Assembly: GCA_012267425.1 (NCBI GenBank)
Contig: JAAXGO010000012.1
Coordinates: 1-37,755 of the forward strand
Source: Rhodothermales bacterium
Lineage (GTDB): Bacteria; Bacteroidota; Rhodothermia; Rhodothermales; Bin80
Direction: 5' to 3'
DNA: 37,755 nucleotides
The position numbers and the translations under genes are program-made. Of the stretch, positions 8,850 through 16,577 are shown piece by piece. Position 1 is the stretch's first letter; the number at the start of each line of letters is the position of its first letter. The notes beneath the pieces are model-generated. The model made no database searches, was not told where the DNA came from, and saw only the letters and a list, made by a program, of their open reading frames with translations.

Positions 8850-10376
8850 ATGTTCCGACTCTTACTTATCGTCGCCACGTTGACACTCGCACAGCCGGGA
8901 CTGGCACAGGAGCCAGACCTTGGCACCGAGGGCCAGCGCGCCGAAGGTCAGGTGATTTACGATGCCAAGTGCGCTCACTGCCACGGCTTTAGTGGCGATG
9001 CCGAGAGCGTGGCTACGCCATTTTTGCGTCCGTCGCCGCGGGATTTTGTGTCCGGCAACTTCAAGTTTCGCTCTACGGCCAGCGGAGAGCTGCCGACCAC
9101 CGAAGACATAGAGCACAGCATCCGCGAAGGCATGCCGTACACGAGTATGCCCGCCTGGAAAGGCATTCTGTCAGAGGCAGAAATCTCAAGTCTGGCCTAC
9201 TACATCAAGTCATTCAACTCTGACTTTGCTGGACCCTATGGCACGCCGGACGTTATCGAGGTGCCCGACGCACCGGACTTCGACGAATCGAATCTGTCAC
9301 GCGGCCGCGAGGTCTTCGATGCAAATCAGTGTGCGGACTGCCACGGACAAAACGGACGCGGTAACGGGGAGTCGGCCACCGAGTTGATGGACGACTGGGG
9401 CTATCCGATCCGTCCGGCGGATATGACGAAGCGCTGGACCTTCCGCGGCGGCTCCACGCGCGAGGATATCTACCGCACCTTCACAACCGGGCTGAACGGT
9501 ACTCCGATGCCGTCTTATCAGCAGACGATCGACGAAGAGGATCGCTGGGCGCTTGTTGACTACGTGTATTCGCTTTCGCGCGACGAGCCGGACTACGGCA
9601 CCGTCGTTACGGCGCAGGGATTACTTGCTCCAATCGATGTCATTCAGGGAGCGGAACTCTTCGAGAATGCTCCTGCGACCTATTTCCCGATCGTGGGTCA
9701 GATCATCGAACCTGGGCGGTCATTCTATCCAGGCGTCAACGGCGTGGAAGTGCGCGCGGTCTACAACCAGCGTGACATTGCCGTGATGTTGTCGTGGAAC
9801 GACATGACTCAGGAAATAACTGGCTCGAACGGTCTCGCAATGGAGGTTCTACCGTTTGATTCTGACGTTCCCAGCACTGCTGATACTGTGTTTTCAGACG
9901 CTGCTGCGGTGCTACTTCCTTCCGCAGCCGTCGAGGGCATAGAGAAGCCGTACTTCATGTTTGGCGACTCTAAACGTCCGATGAGGATCTGGTATACAGA
10001 TCTTGCCACGGACAGTGCGGGCGTATTTACGAGCACGGGGTCGTCGTCGTTTGTCGCGGACGGTGAAGAGATCGAACGCTTTGCGAGCTACGAGGATGGC
10101 GTGTGGACTGTCATTTTCAAGGCCCGGCGGCAGGCAGAGAGCGGATTGTACTTCGAGGAAGCGGCATTTACGCCGATTTCATTCTCCATCTGGGACGGTT
10201 ACAGCCAAGAGCGCGGCAACAAGCGTGGACTATCGGCTTGGTACCACGTGTATCTGGAACCGCTCGAGACCATATCGCCGGTGGGCCCGATGGCAAAATG
10301 GGCGTTCATCGTCATCATTCTGGAGTTGGGCCTGATCGGAACCGTGCGCTATCGCCGGAGGAAGCAGAGAGCGTAG
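8850..10376 (+). CDS. Dihaem cytochrome c fused to ethylbenzene dehydrogenase-like haem b domain, C-terminal TM anchor
   Basis: Signal peptide MFRLLLIVATLTLAQPGLAQ; CAHCH and CADCH; C-terminal half with VEVRAVYNQRDIAVMLSWNDMTQ...YFMFGDSKRPMRIWYTDL...WTVIFKARRQ...FTPISFSIWDGYSQERGNKRGLSAWYHVYLEP resembles the EB_dh/DMSO-reductase gamma type domain; TM then RYRRRKQRA. Confidence 0.85.
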   Translation: MFRLLLIVATLTLAQPGLAQEPDLGTEGQRAEGQVIYDAKCAHCHGFSGDAESVATPFLRPSPRDFVSGNFKFRSTASGELPTTEDIEHSIREGMPYTSMPAWKGILSEAEISSLAYYIKSFNSDFAGPYGTPDVIEVPDAPDFDESNLSRGREVFDANQCADCHGQNGRGNGESATELMDDWGYPIRPADMTKRWTFRGGSTREDIYRTFTTGLNGTPMPSYQQTIDEEDRWALVDYVYSLSRDEPDYGTVVTAQGLLAPIDVIQGAELFENAPATYFPIVGQIIEPGRSFYPGVNGVEVRAVYNQRDIAVMLSWNDMTQEITGSNGLAMEVLPFDSDVPSTADTVFSDAAAVLLPSAAVEGIEKPYFMFGDSKRPMRIWYTDLATDSAGVFTSTGSSSFVADGEEIERFASYEDGVWTVIFKARRQAESGLYFEEAAFTPISFSIWDGYSQERGNKRGLSAWYHVYLEPLETISPVGPMAKWAFIVIILELGLIGTVRYRRRKQRA

Positions 10377-10407
10377 ACGGGTCGAACAGACGTACTGAGA
10401 GAACGAC

Positions 10408-11622
10408 GTGGAGTACCGGCCTTCGCTAATTTCGTGGAACCTCACCAAGCGGTGCAATCTGCGCTGCCCACACTGTTATATGGAGGCGGGGCGCAAGGCG
10501 GACCGCGAGTTGACGACAGATGAGTGTCTGGCTCTTTTGAGTGAAATGGAAGCTCTAGGCACCGAAATGCTTATCCTCACCGGAGGCGAACCGCTTTTGA
10601 GGAAGGATATTTACGCGATTGCGGAGCGTTCGAGCTCTCTCGGTATCTGGGTCGTAATGGGGACCAATGGAGTGCTGATTACGGATCGCGTCGCACGGAG
10701 AATGGTCGACTGTGGCGTCAAGGGCGTCGGAATTAGCATTGATTCGGCCGATCCGGCGCGCCACAACCGGTTCCGGGGAGGCCCTAACGCGTGGGAGTAT
10801 TCCGTGCGGGCTCTCGACATCTGCACGAAGCATGGCTTGGAAGTACTCGTGCAGACAACGGTAATGGAAGAAAACGAGCACGAAATCCCTGAGCTCCTCG
10901 AGTTTGCACGCGACAAGGGTGCCTGGTCGTTCAATCTGTACTTTTTGGTGCAGACTGGGCGCGGCAAGGCCATGACCGAGCTTTCCGCGGTTCAGACCGA
11001 GGCGATGCTCGAGCGGTTGGTTGACGAACAGGATCGATACCGTCCGATGCTCGTGCGTTCGAAATGCGCTCCGCAATTCAAGCGAATTGCCTGGTCGAAA
11101 GGGCTCGGCGGCATGGAAAGCGGGGGCTGCATGGCGGCCACGCAGTACTGCCGGATCACGCCTGACGGTGAAGTCACACCATGCCCATACATGACGGTGT
11201 CCGGCGGAAACGTCCTCGAAATGTCCTTTACAGACATCTGGACAACGTCCCCGGTTTTCCGGAACCTGCGCGACCCCGCTCTACTCAAGGGCCGTTGCGG
11301 CGCCTGTGAATTCAAAGAGCTCTGCGGCGGTTGCCGCTGCCGTGCGTTTGCTCGGACCGGCGATTACCTGGACGAAGATCCGGCCTGCACGTACGAACCG
11401 AAGGGCTTGCATCTCGAGGATGTAGAATGCACGTGGTCGGACGATGCACTGCTCCGGCTCGAGAGGATTCCGATCCGGTTCATTCGTGAAAAAACCCGTA
11501 GTGGCGTCGAGGCCTACGCACGCCGGAAACGTGTCGTAACGATCACGCCGGAGGTGATGACGGGTGCGCTATCTGGAATGGATCGCCCGCGCGCGTTTAC
11601 GATGCCGAAACGCCACGCCTAA
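10408..11622 (+). CDS. Radical SAM/SPASM protein (NirJ/AhbD-like) with C-terminal PCP_red-like domain
   Basis: SWNLTKRCNLRCPHCYMEAG (CxxxCxxC), LTGGEPLLRKD, SPASM cysteines CRITPDGEVTPCPY...GRCGACEFKELCGGCRCRA; C-term WSDDALLRLERIPIRFIREKTRSGVEAYARRKRVVTITPEVM. GTG start. Confidence 0.88.
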   Translation: MEYRPSLISWNLTKRCNLRCPHCYMEAGRKADRELTTDECLALLSEMEALGTEMLILTGGEPLLRKDIYAIAERSSSLGIWVVMGTNGVLITDRVARRMVDCGVKGVGISIDSADPARHNRFRGGPNAWEYSVRALDICTKHGLEVLVQTTVMEENEHEIPELLEFARDKGAWSFNLYFLVQTGRGKAMTELSAVQTEAMLERLVDEQDRYRPMLVRSKCAPQFKRIAWSKGLGGMESGGCMAATQYCRITPDGEVTPCPYMTVSGGNVLEMSFTDIWTTSPVFRNLRDPALLKGRCGACEFKELCGGCRCRAFARTGDYLDEDPACTYEPKGLHLEDVECTWSDDALLRLERIPIRFIREKTRSGVEAYARRKRVVTITPEVMTGALSGMDRPRAFTMPKRHA

Positions 11623-11627
11623 GCCGT

Positions 11628-11822
11628 ATGCCGTACACGATAACGGACGACTGCACGGCCTGTGACCTTTGCATCGATGTGTGCCCGATCGGTGCGATTG
11701 CGGAGGGCGACCCAATTTATGTCATTGATGACACATGCTGCGAATTCGAGGAATGCCTAGTGATGTGTGACGATAACGCCATCGTACCGAGCGAGGACGT
11801 AGAAGACGCCAAAGGTGGTTGA
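11628..11822 (+). CDS. 4Fe-4S ferredoxin (atypical second cluster motif)
   Basis: CTACDLCIDVCPIGAI canonical; second motif TCCEFEECLVMCDDNAI unusual. Confidence 0.85.
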   Translation: MPYTITDDCTACDLCIDVCPIGAIAEGDPIYVIDDTCCEFEECLVMCDDNAIVPSEDVEDAKGG

Positions 11823-12150
11823 AAACGAAGTCTACTTCCTAAGTTTTCAGGAATTCCGGCAGATGGCGCCGGCGATCCTGGATCTCGAGGTCAAGCGGTT
11901 GGCTGGTCTCATCGACGATGTCAGCGCTGCTGAACGGAACGATCTCGTGTGGGCGCGACACAACGTAATGGAAAGCGTGGCCGCGATTGAACAACTGGAC
12001 AAGGACAGACTGGAAAGCGACTGCGCCCCGCTTCTAGAAGCCGCGATGATTACTATCGGTCTATTGACCGACAGAGTAGACCGTGTAACACTTCAGTACG
12101 TTCTTAACCGGCTCACGTACGTTCGCGAGCGTATACCATATGTCGTATGA
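11815..12150 (+). CDS. Small conserved hypothetical protein of the PCP_red cluster
   Basis: GTG start overlapping ferredoxin stop; 111 aa; soluble, helical-looking sequence; no recognised domain. Confidence 0.62.
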   Translation: MVENEVYFLSFQEFRQMAPAILDLEVKRLAGLIDDVSAAERNDLVWARHNVMESVAAIEQLDKDRLESDCAPLLEAAMITIGLLTDRVDRVTLQYVLNRLTYVRERIPYVV

Positions 12151-12232
12151 CCACGGCCAGGGTCTAAGGACCCTCACTCCATACTGCCCAGTTCCTTAAG
12201 CGGTCTGGCATTCTTTCCACAGACTGAGCGTC

Positions 12233-14143
12233 ATGTACAAGAAGATCTTCGTTCCCGTAGACAATTCGGAGCATTCCATCGCCGCTGTCGACCTGGCCGT
12301 TGACTTTGCCAAGCGGTTCGACGCCGATGTAGTGGGGAGTCATGCCTACGCTGCACGCATGCACGACTACCGTTTCAAACAGATGGAATTCACGCTGCCG
12401 GAGGAGTATCTGATCGAGGATCAGATGGAGAAGCAGCGAAAGATCCACGACACGCTCATCACGATGGGGCTCGAGCTGATTTCGGATTCCTACCTGGTAG
12501 TAGCGGACGCGCGATGCAAGGAGGCGGGTGTGCGGTTTACCCCCAAGATGTACGACGGCAAGAACTGGAAAGTGATTGTCAAGGACATCGAAGATAGCGG
12601 CTACGATCTCGTGATAATCGGTGCCTTGGGGCTCGGCGCCGTCAAGGACAGCGTCCTGGGCAGCGTTTGCGAGCGTGTCACGCGTCGGGTTAGAACGGAC
12701 ACGCTCGTCATCAAACATCTGGAGTCAGTCAGTGCTGGTGGCGATGGAACGGCACCGACGGGCAGTATCGTGGTCGGTGTAGACGGCAGCCCCGAGTCGT
12801 TCGCGGGACTTAAGACGGCGCTTTTGCTCGGTCGTGAAACCGGCCGCCAGGTCGAAGCCGTGTCAGTATACGATCCGTATCTGCACTACGCGATGTTCAA
12901 TAGCATCGTCAACGTGTTGACCGAAAAGGCGTCCAAGGTGTTTCGGTTCAAAGAGCAGGAGCAGCTCCACGAAGAAGTGATTGACACGGGGCTGGCGAAG
13001 ATCTACCAGTCGCACCTCGAAGTTGCACGACGTATTGCCGAAGAGGAAGGGGTGGATCTTAAGATCACACTTCTGGACGGCAAGGCCTTCGAGAAGCTCT
13101 TGCAATACGTGCGTCGGGAAGAGCCGTGGTTGTTGGTTCTCGGCCGGATCGGTGTCCACAGCGACAGCGAAATGGACATCGGTAGCAACACGGAGAATCT
13201 GCTGCGAACCGTTTCCTGCAACGTTTTGCTGTCAAGCCAACGATACACGCCGCCGATCGACGTAAGTGCTGAAGAGTCGATGCTCTGGACTGAACCTGCC
13301 ACGCGCATTCTCAATACCGCGCCTGATTTCGCGCGCGGTATTGCACGCACCACAATCCACCGGTGGGCGACGGAACGCGGGCATTCGGTAATAACAAGAG
13401 GGATCGTAGAACAGGCCATGGGAAACATCCTGCCCAGGTCGTCGATGGTCAAAATGGGTATCGTCGCGGCAGATGCGGCGGTAGAGGAAATAGAGGCGGT
13501 GGATTCCGCCACGTACGTGTGCAGCAATTGTGGGTATGCAGCTCGCGGCTTCGAGCCGGTTACATGTGCCGTATGCGGCAAGGACGCAGCAGTCTTCCAT
13601 AAACTCGACAAGGAGACCATCGAGCGTCTCATTCCGCTCGAAGGAGGCATTGAAGAGGAATCAACATTCGACGACGTGAAGCTCAGGTGGTCGAAAGAGG
13701 CCCGTGCCCGTCTCCGCGAGGTTCCGGACGGTTACCAGATGCGCCGCGCAAAGGCTCAGATTGAAAAGCGCGCCCGCGTGCAGCGCGTCCCGATGATCAC
13801 GCTTGACATGGTGAGGGCCGTGGTTGACGACCATGCGGTGGATACGCAGTTCCTTGCCGAGCGCGGGCAGCTCAAAAGAGACGCCGACGGTGTCGAGCGC
13901 CCTGCAGCCTCAAAGCCCGTCATGGAAGACCTCGTGCAAGACGGAGGTTTTCTTTGGACCAAGCGCGCTGTTGCACGCATTGACCGCGTTCCGGAAGGAT
14001 TCATGCGGACGCGGACGAAAGAGCGCGTCGAAGGTGTGGCACGCCAGCGCTCGACGACGCTGATAACGCTCGAGATCACCGAAGAGGGCATCAAGGAAAG
14101 CCTTAAGCTGATGGAGGAGATGATCCAGCAGCAGGCGAGGTAA
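12233..14143 (+). CDS. Double universal stress protein (UspA) domain protein with three PCP_red-like domains and a zinc ribbon/rubredoxin-like insert
   Basis: USP1 MYKKIFVPVDNSEHSIAAVDLA...DLVIIGALGLGAVKDSVLGSVCERV; USP2 GSIVVGVDGSPESFAGLKTA; PCP_red-like at LWTEPATRILNTAP, LRWSKEARARLREVPDG, FLWTKRAVARIDRVPEG; Zn ribbon YVCSNCGYAARGFEPVTCAVCGK. Confidence 0.87.
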   Translation: MYKKIFVPVDNSEHSIAAVDLAVDFAKRFDADVVGSHAYAARMHDYRFKQMEFTLPEEYLIEDQMEKQRKIHDTLITMGLELISDSYLVVADARCKEAGVRFTPKMYDGKNWKVIVKDIEDSGYDLVIIGALGLGAVKDSVLGSVCERVTRRVRTDTLVIKHLESVSAGGDGTAPTGSIVVGVDGSPESFAGLKTALLLGRETGRQVEAVSVYDPYLHYAMFNSIVNVLTEKASKVFRFKEQEQLHEEVIDTGLAKIYQSHLEVARRIAEEEGVDLKITLLDGKAFEKLLQYVRREEPWLLVLGRIGVHSDSEMDIGSNTENLLRTVSCNVLLSSQRYTPPIDVSAEESMLWTEPATRILNTAPDFARGIARTTIHRWATERGHSVITRGIVEQAMGNILPRSSMVKMGIVAADAAVEEIEAVDSATYVCSNCGYAARGFEPVTCAVCGKDAAVFHKLDKETIERLIPLEGGIEEESTFDDVKLRWSKEARARLREVPDGYQMRRAKAQIEKRARVQRVPMITLDMVRAVVDDHAVDTQFLAERGQLKRDADGVERPAASKPVMEDLVQDGGFLWTKRAVARIDRVPEGFMRTRTKERVEGVARQRSTTLITLEITEEGIKESLKLMEEMIQQQAR

Positions 14144-14146
14144 GTT

Positions 14147-15067
14147 GTGAAGAGGTACCGTGACATTGCCTCCGACGGGGGCTCCGACATCGCACAGCAG
14201 GTGGCTGCTCAGGCGCAGCGAGCATCAGCGCGTCTCGCCCAAGTACACCATGTTGTGGCCGTCATGAGCGGTAAGGGCGGCGTGGGTAAGAGTACGCTGA
14301 CCGTAAACCTGGCAGCGGTACTTGCACGCAAGAGTCATGCTGTCGGAATTCTGGACGGTGACATCAACGGCGGGTCCGTCGCCAAGATGATGGGCGTCCG
14401 TGCTTGGACGCCGAGGGCGACGTCCCAGGGGATGCTGCCGGCCGAAGCGGAGTTTGGCATTCGCGTGATGTCGATCGATCTCTTCCTGCCCCAGGACGCG
14501 ACGCCTGTGCTCTGGCGTGCTCCGAGCCAGGAAGGTGCCTATCACTGGCGCACGATGATGGACGTGGCGGCACTTAGGGAAATGCTCTCGGACACGAAGT
14601 GGGGCGCACTCGACATCCTTTTCATCGATCTGCCTCCGGGCGCGGACAAGCTGCCGAACGCCTCCGACGTCGTCCCGAAGCTGTCCGGGACTGTTGTTGT
14701 AACCGGCCCATCCGACGTGTCGAGGCTTGTGGTCGGGCGCTCGATGACCATGGCACGTGACGTCGTACACACCCCCGTGATCGGGTTGATCGAAAACATG
14801 GGCCCATACACGTGCAGCCGGTGCGGACACGAAGAGGAACTGTTTCCGTCGGGGCATGCCCGCCGACTGGCTGAGGAGCACGACGTCGAGTATCTGGGCT
14901 GCGTGCCGTTCGACCCACGACTTTCCCGTGCCATGGACGACGGCGGACTTTTTGCCACGCGGTTTCCCGACCGCCCGGCTTCCCGTGCACTGAGCAGCGC
15001 TGCCGATCGGGTCGCGGAGTTTTTGGGCCTTTTGCCTCAATCATCAATGAACGGACATACCTCATGA
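14147..15067 (+). CDS. Mrp/ApbC/NBP35-family P-loop ATPase (Fe-S carrier-like)
   Basis: VVAVMSGKGGVGKSTLTVNLAAVLA (deviant Walker A), DGDINGGSVAKMMG, LDILFIDLPPGADKLP, GLIENMGPYTCSRCGHEEELFPSGHARRLAEE. GTG start. Confidence 0.88.
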   Translation: MKRYRDIASDGGSDIAQQVAAQAQRASARLAQVHHVVAVMSGKGGVGKSTLTVNLAAVLARKSHAVGILDGDINGGSVAKMMGVRAWTPRATSQGMLPAEAEFGIRVMSIDLFLPQDATPVLWRAPSQEGAYHWRTMMDVAALREMLSDTKWGALDILFIDLPPGADKLPNASDVVPKLSGTVVVTGPSDVSRLVVGRSMTMARDVVHTPVIGLIENMGPYTCSRCGHEEELFPSGHARRLAEEHDVEYLGCVPFDPRLSRAMDDGGLFATRFPDRPASRALSSAADRVAEFLGLLPQSSMNGHTS

Positions 15068-15546
15068 AATTTCTCTGCGTCCCCTGCGACGAGCCGATGA
15101 AGATTCACCAGGCGCAGGGTCCCGACCGCGGCTCGATGGCCATCGTCTACCGATGTGGCACGTGTGGACACGACATAGCCATGCTGACAAACAGCATGGA
15201 GACGCAGATGGTGCGCTCACTCGGTGTCACTATCGGTGGGCGAAGCGAGCCGGAAGAGCCCATGGATATGCTGCGGTCTTCGCTCGCCGCTGCGCGCTCC
15301 GACGTAGCGACCGAGAAGCGGGCGAGTAGCTCGAAATGCCCCTTTACCGGCGTCGTCGAGGAGGCGTACAGCCAAAAGCCAAGTGAGCTGGTATGGACGG
15401 CAGAGGCGCGAGACCGAATCGGGCGGGTTCCAGACTTCGTGCGCCCCATGGTCAAGAAGGGCGTCGAGGAGTACGCCCGATCGCGCGGGTACGCGGAAAT
15501 CAGTTCCGCGGTGATGGACGAAGCGAAGGGACGTGTCGGGGCGTAG
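15064..15546 (+). CDS. Zinc-ribbon protein with C-terminal PCP_red-like domain
   Basis: CVPCDEPM...YRCGTCGHDIAM zinc ribbon; LVWTAEARDRIGRVPDFVRPMVKKGVEEYARSRGYAEISSAVMDEA; ATGA overlap with preceding gene. Confidence 0.83.
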   Translation: MKFLCVPCDEPMKIHQAQGPDRGSMAIVYRCGTCGHDIAMLTNSMETQMVRSLGVTIGGRSEPEEPMDMLRSSLAAARSDVATEKRASSSKCPFTGVVEEAYSQKPSELVWTAEARDRIGRVPDFVRPMVKKGVEEYARSRGYAEISSAVMDEAKGRVGA

Positions 15547-16066
15547 GGTGATTCAATAGTTTCGGCTTCTCAAGTGCTTCGCGCAGTGCGATCGCCGGCG
15601 TAAGCGCACGCGTAACATAGGCGGCGAGCGCATCCTGAATCCGCTTGGCGTCTGGTTCCAGCTCGGCCAAAACGTATTCGGCGTGTTTGATGAGCCCGCG
15701 CCAGGAGTCGTTCTCGGGAAAAAAGGCGCGTCCGCCAGCACTGTTGGTCACGAAACCAAGACGGAGTTCCCAGAATCCATGGAAGCGTGCCAGTGCCGCG
15801 AGTTCGCCTTCCGTAAAGCAGGCATCGAAGCGGGCGAGGTCAAGATCGCAGGGGTGCCCCTTAAACTCGTCGAGATACTTCTCGGCCGGTACGTAGACCT
15901 CGTCGAACCAAAGGCGGGAGATCGCCGCCGCAAGCTCTTCAGGTCGTGCATACTGCCGGCATGCGGCCTGACATTCGGGGCTTGTCAGAAACGCCAACAG
16001 CACCGTGACGCGGTCGCGGTCGTCCGCGCGAGAAAAAACGGAATCCTGTGGCGGGGTGTCAGTCAC
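15500..16066 (-). CDS. Conserved hypothetical protein
   Basis: ORF with likely GTG start at 16066, just after the stop of the upstream minus-strand gene; no recognised domain. Confidence 0.55.
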   Translation of the reverse strand: MTDTPPQDSVFSRADDRDRVTVLLAFLTSPECQAACRQYARPEELAAAISRLWFDEVYVPAEKYLDEFKGHPCDLDLARFDACFTEGELAALARFHGFWELRLGFVTNSAGGRAFFPENDSWRGLIKHAEYVLAELEPDAKRIQDALAAYVTRALTPAIALREALEKPKLLNHPTPRHVPSLRPSPRN

Positions 16067-16070
16067 GAAT

Positions 16071-16436
16071 TCAGAATTCGATTTCGGGCAACTCCTTCCA
16101 ACGCGGCTGACCCGGTGGTTTGAAGTTCTGCGTCGCGACGAAATGCCAGCCACGGTGGAAGTTCAGCTTGAACTTGCCGCCGCCGTAGTGCGTGGAGAGA
16201 TAGCCCATCGGGTCGTGGACGAGGTCCATCATCGCCGCAAATCTCCCGCGTGCAAGGCCTTTGAAGCGGACCGAATTCATGTACGGCTCCTGCACGAGAA
16301 TTGTGATGAAAGATTCGCCGAGCGCTTCGAAGAAGGCACGCTCCATTTCGTCTTCCGTCGGCTCGGCATCACCTGCCTTGGCAAGCAGCTTCGTGACGTA
16401 CTGTTTGTAGAGGGCCCACACCCAGTCCATGGCCAT
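16071..16436 (-). CDS. Conserved hypothetical protein
   Basis: MDWVWALYKQYVTKLLAKAGDAEPTEDEMERAFFEALGESFITILVQEPYMNS...; tight linkage with 15500-16066. Confidence 0.6.
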   Translation of the reverse strand: MAMDWVWALYKQYVTKLLAKAGDAEPTEDEMERAFFEALGESFITILVQEPYMNSVRFKGLARGRFAAMMDLVHDPMGYLSTHYGGGKFKLNFHRGWHFVATQNFKPPGQPRWKELPEIEF

Positions 16437-16577
16437 CCTGGTCGTCCTTAAAGAATCAGCGAACCATGCCGTGACATGTTGACATTCATGGATATATTCG
16501 ATAATTCGTTTGCGATTTCACGTGGGGTTGCCCCGCATTCCGATCCACGCAGGATCTACCCAAAATAGGAGAGAATC

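Noticed and set aside
14225-15040. 271-aa minus-strand ORF
   Set aside because: Antisense to the well-supported Mrp ATPase gene; no recognisable domain.
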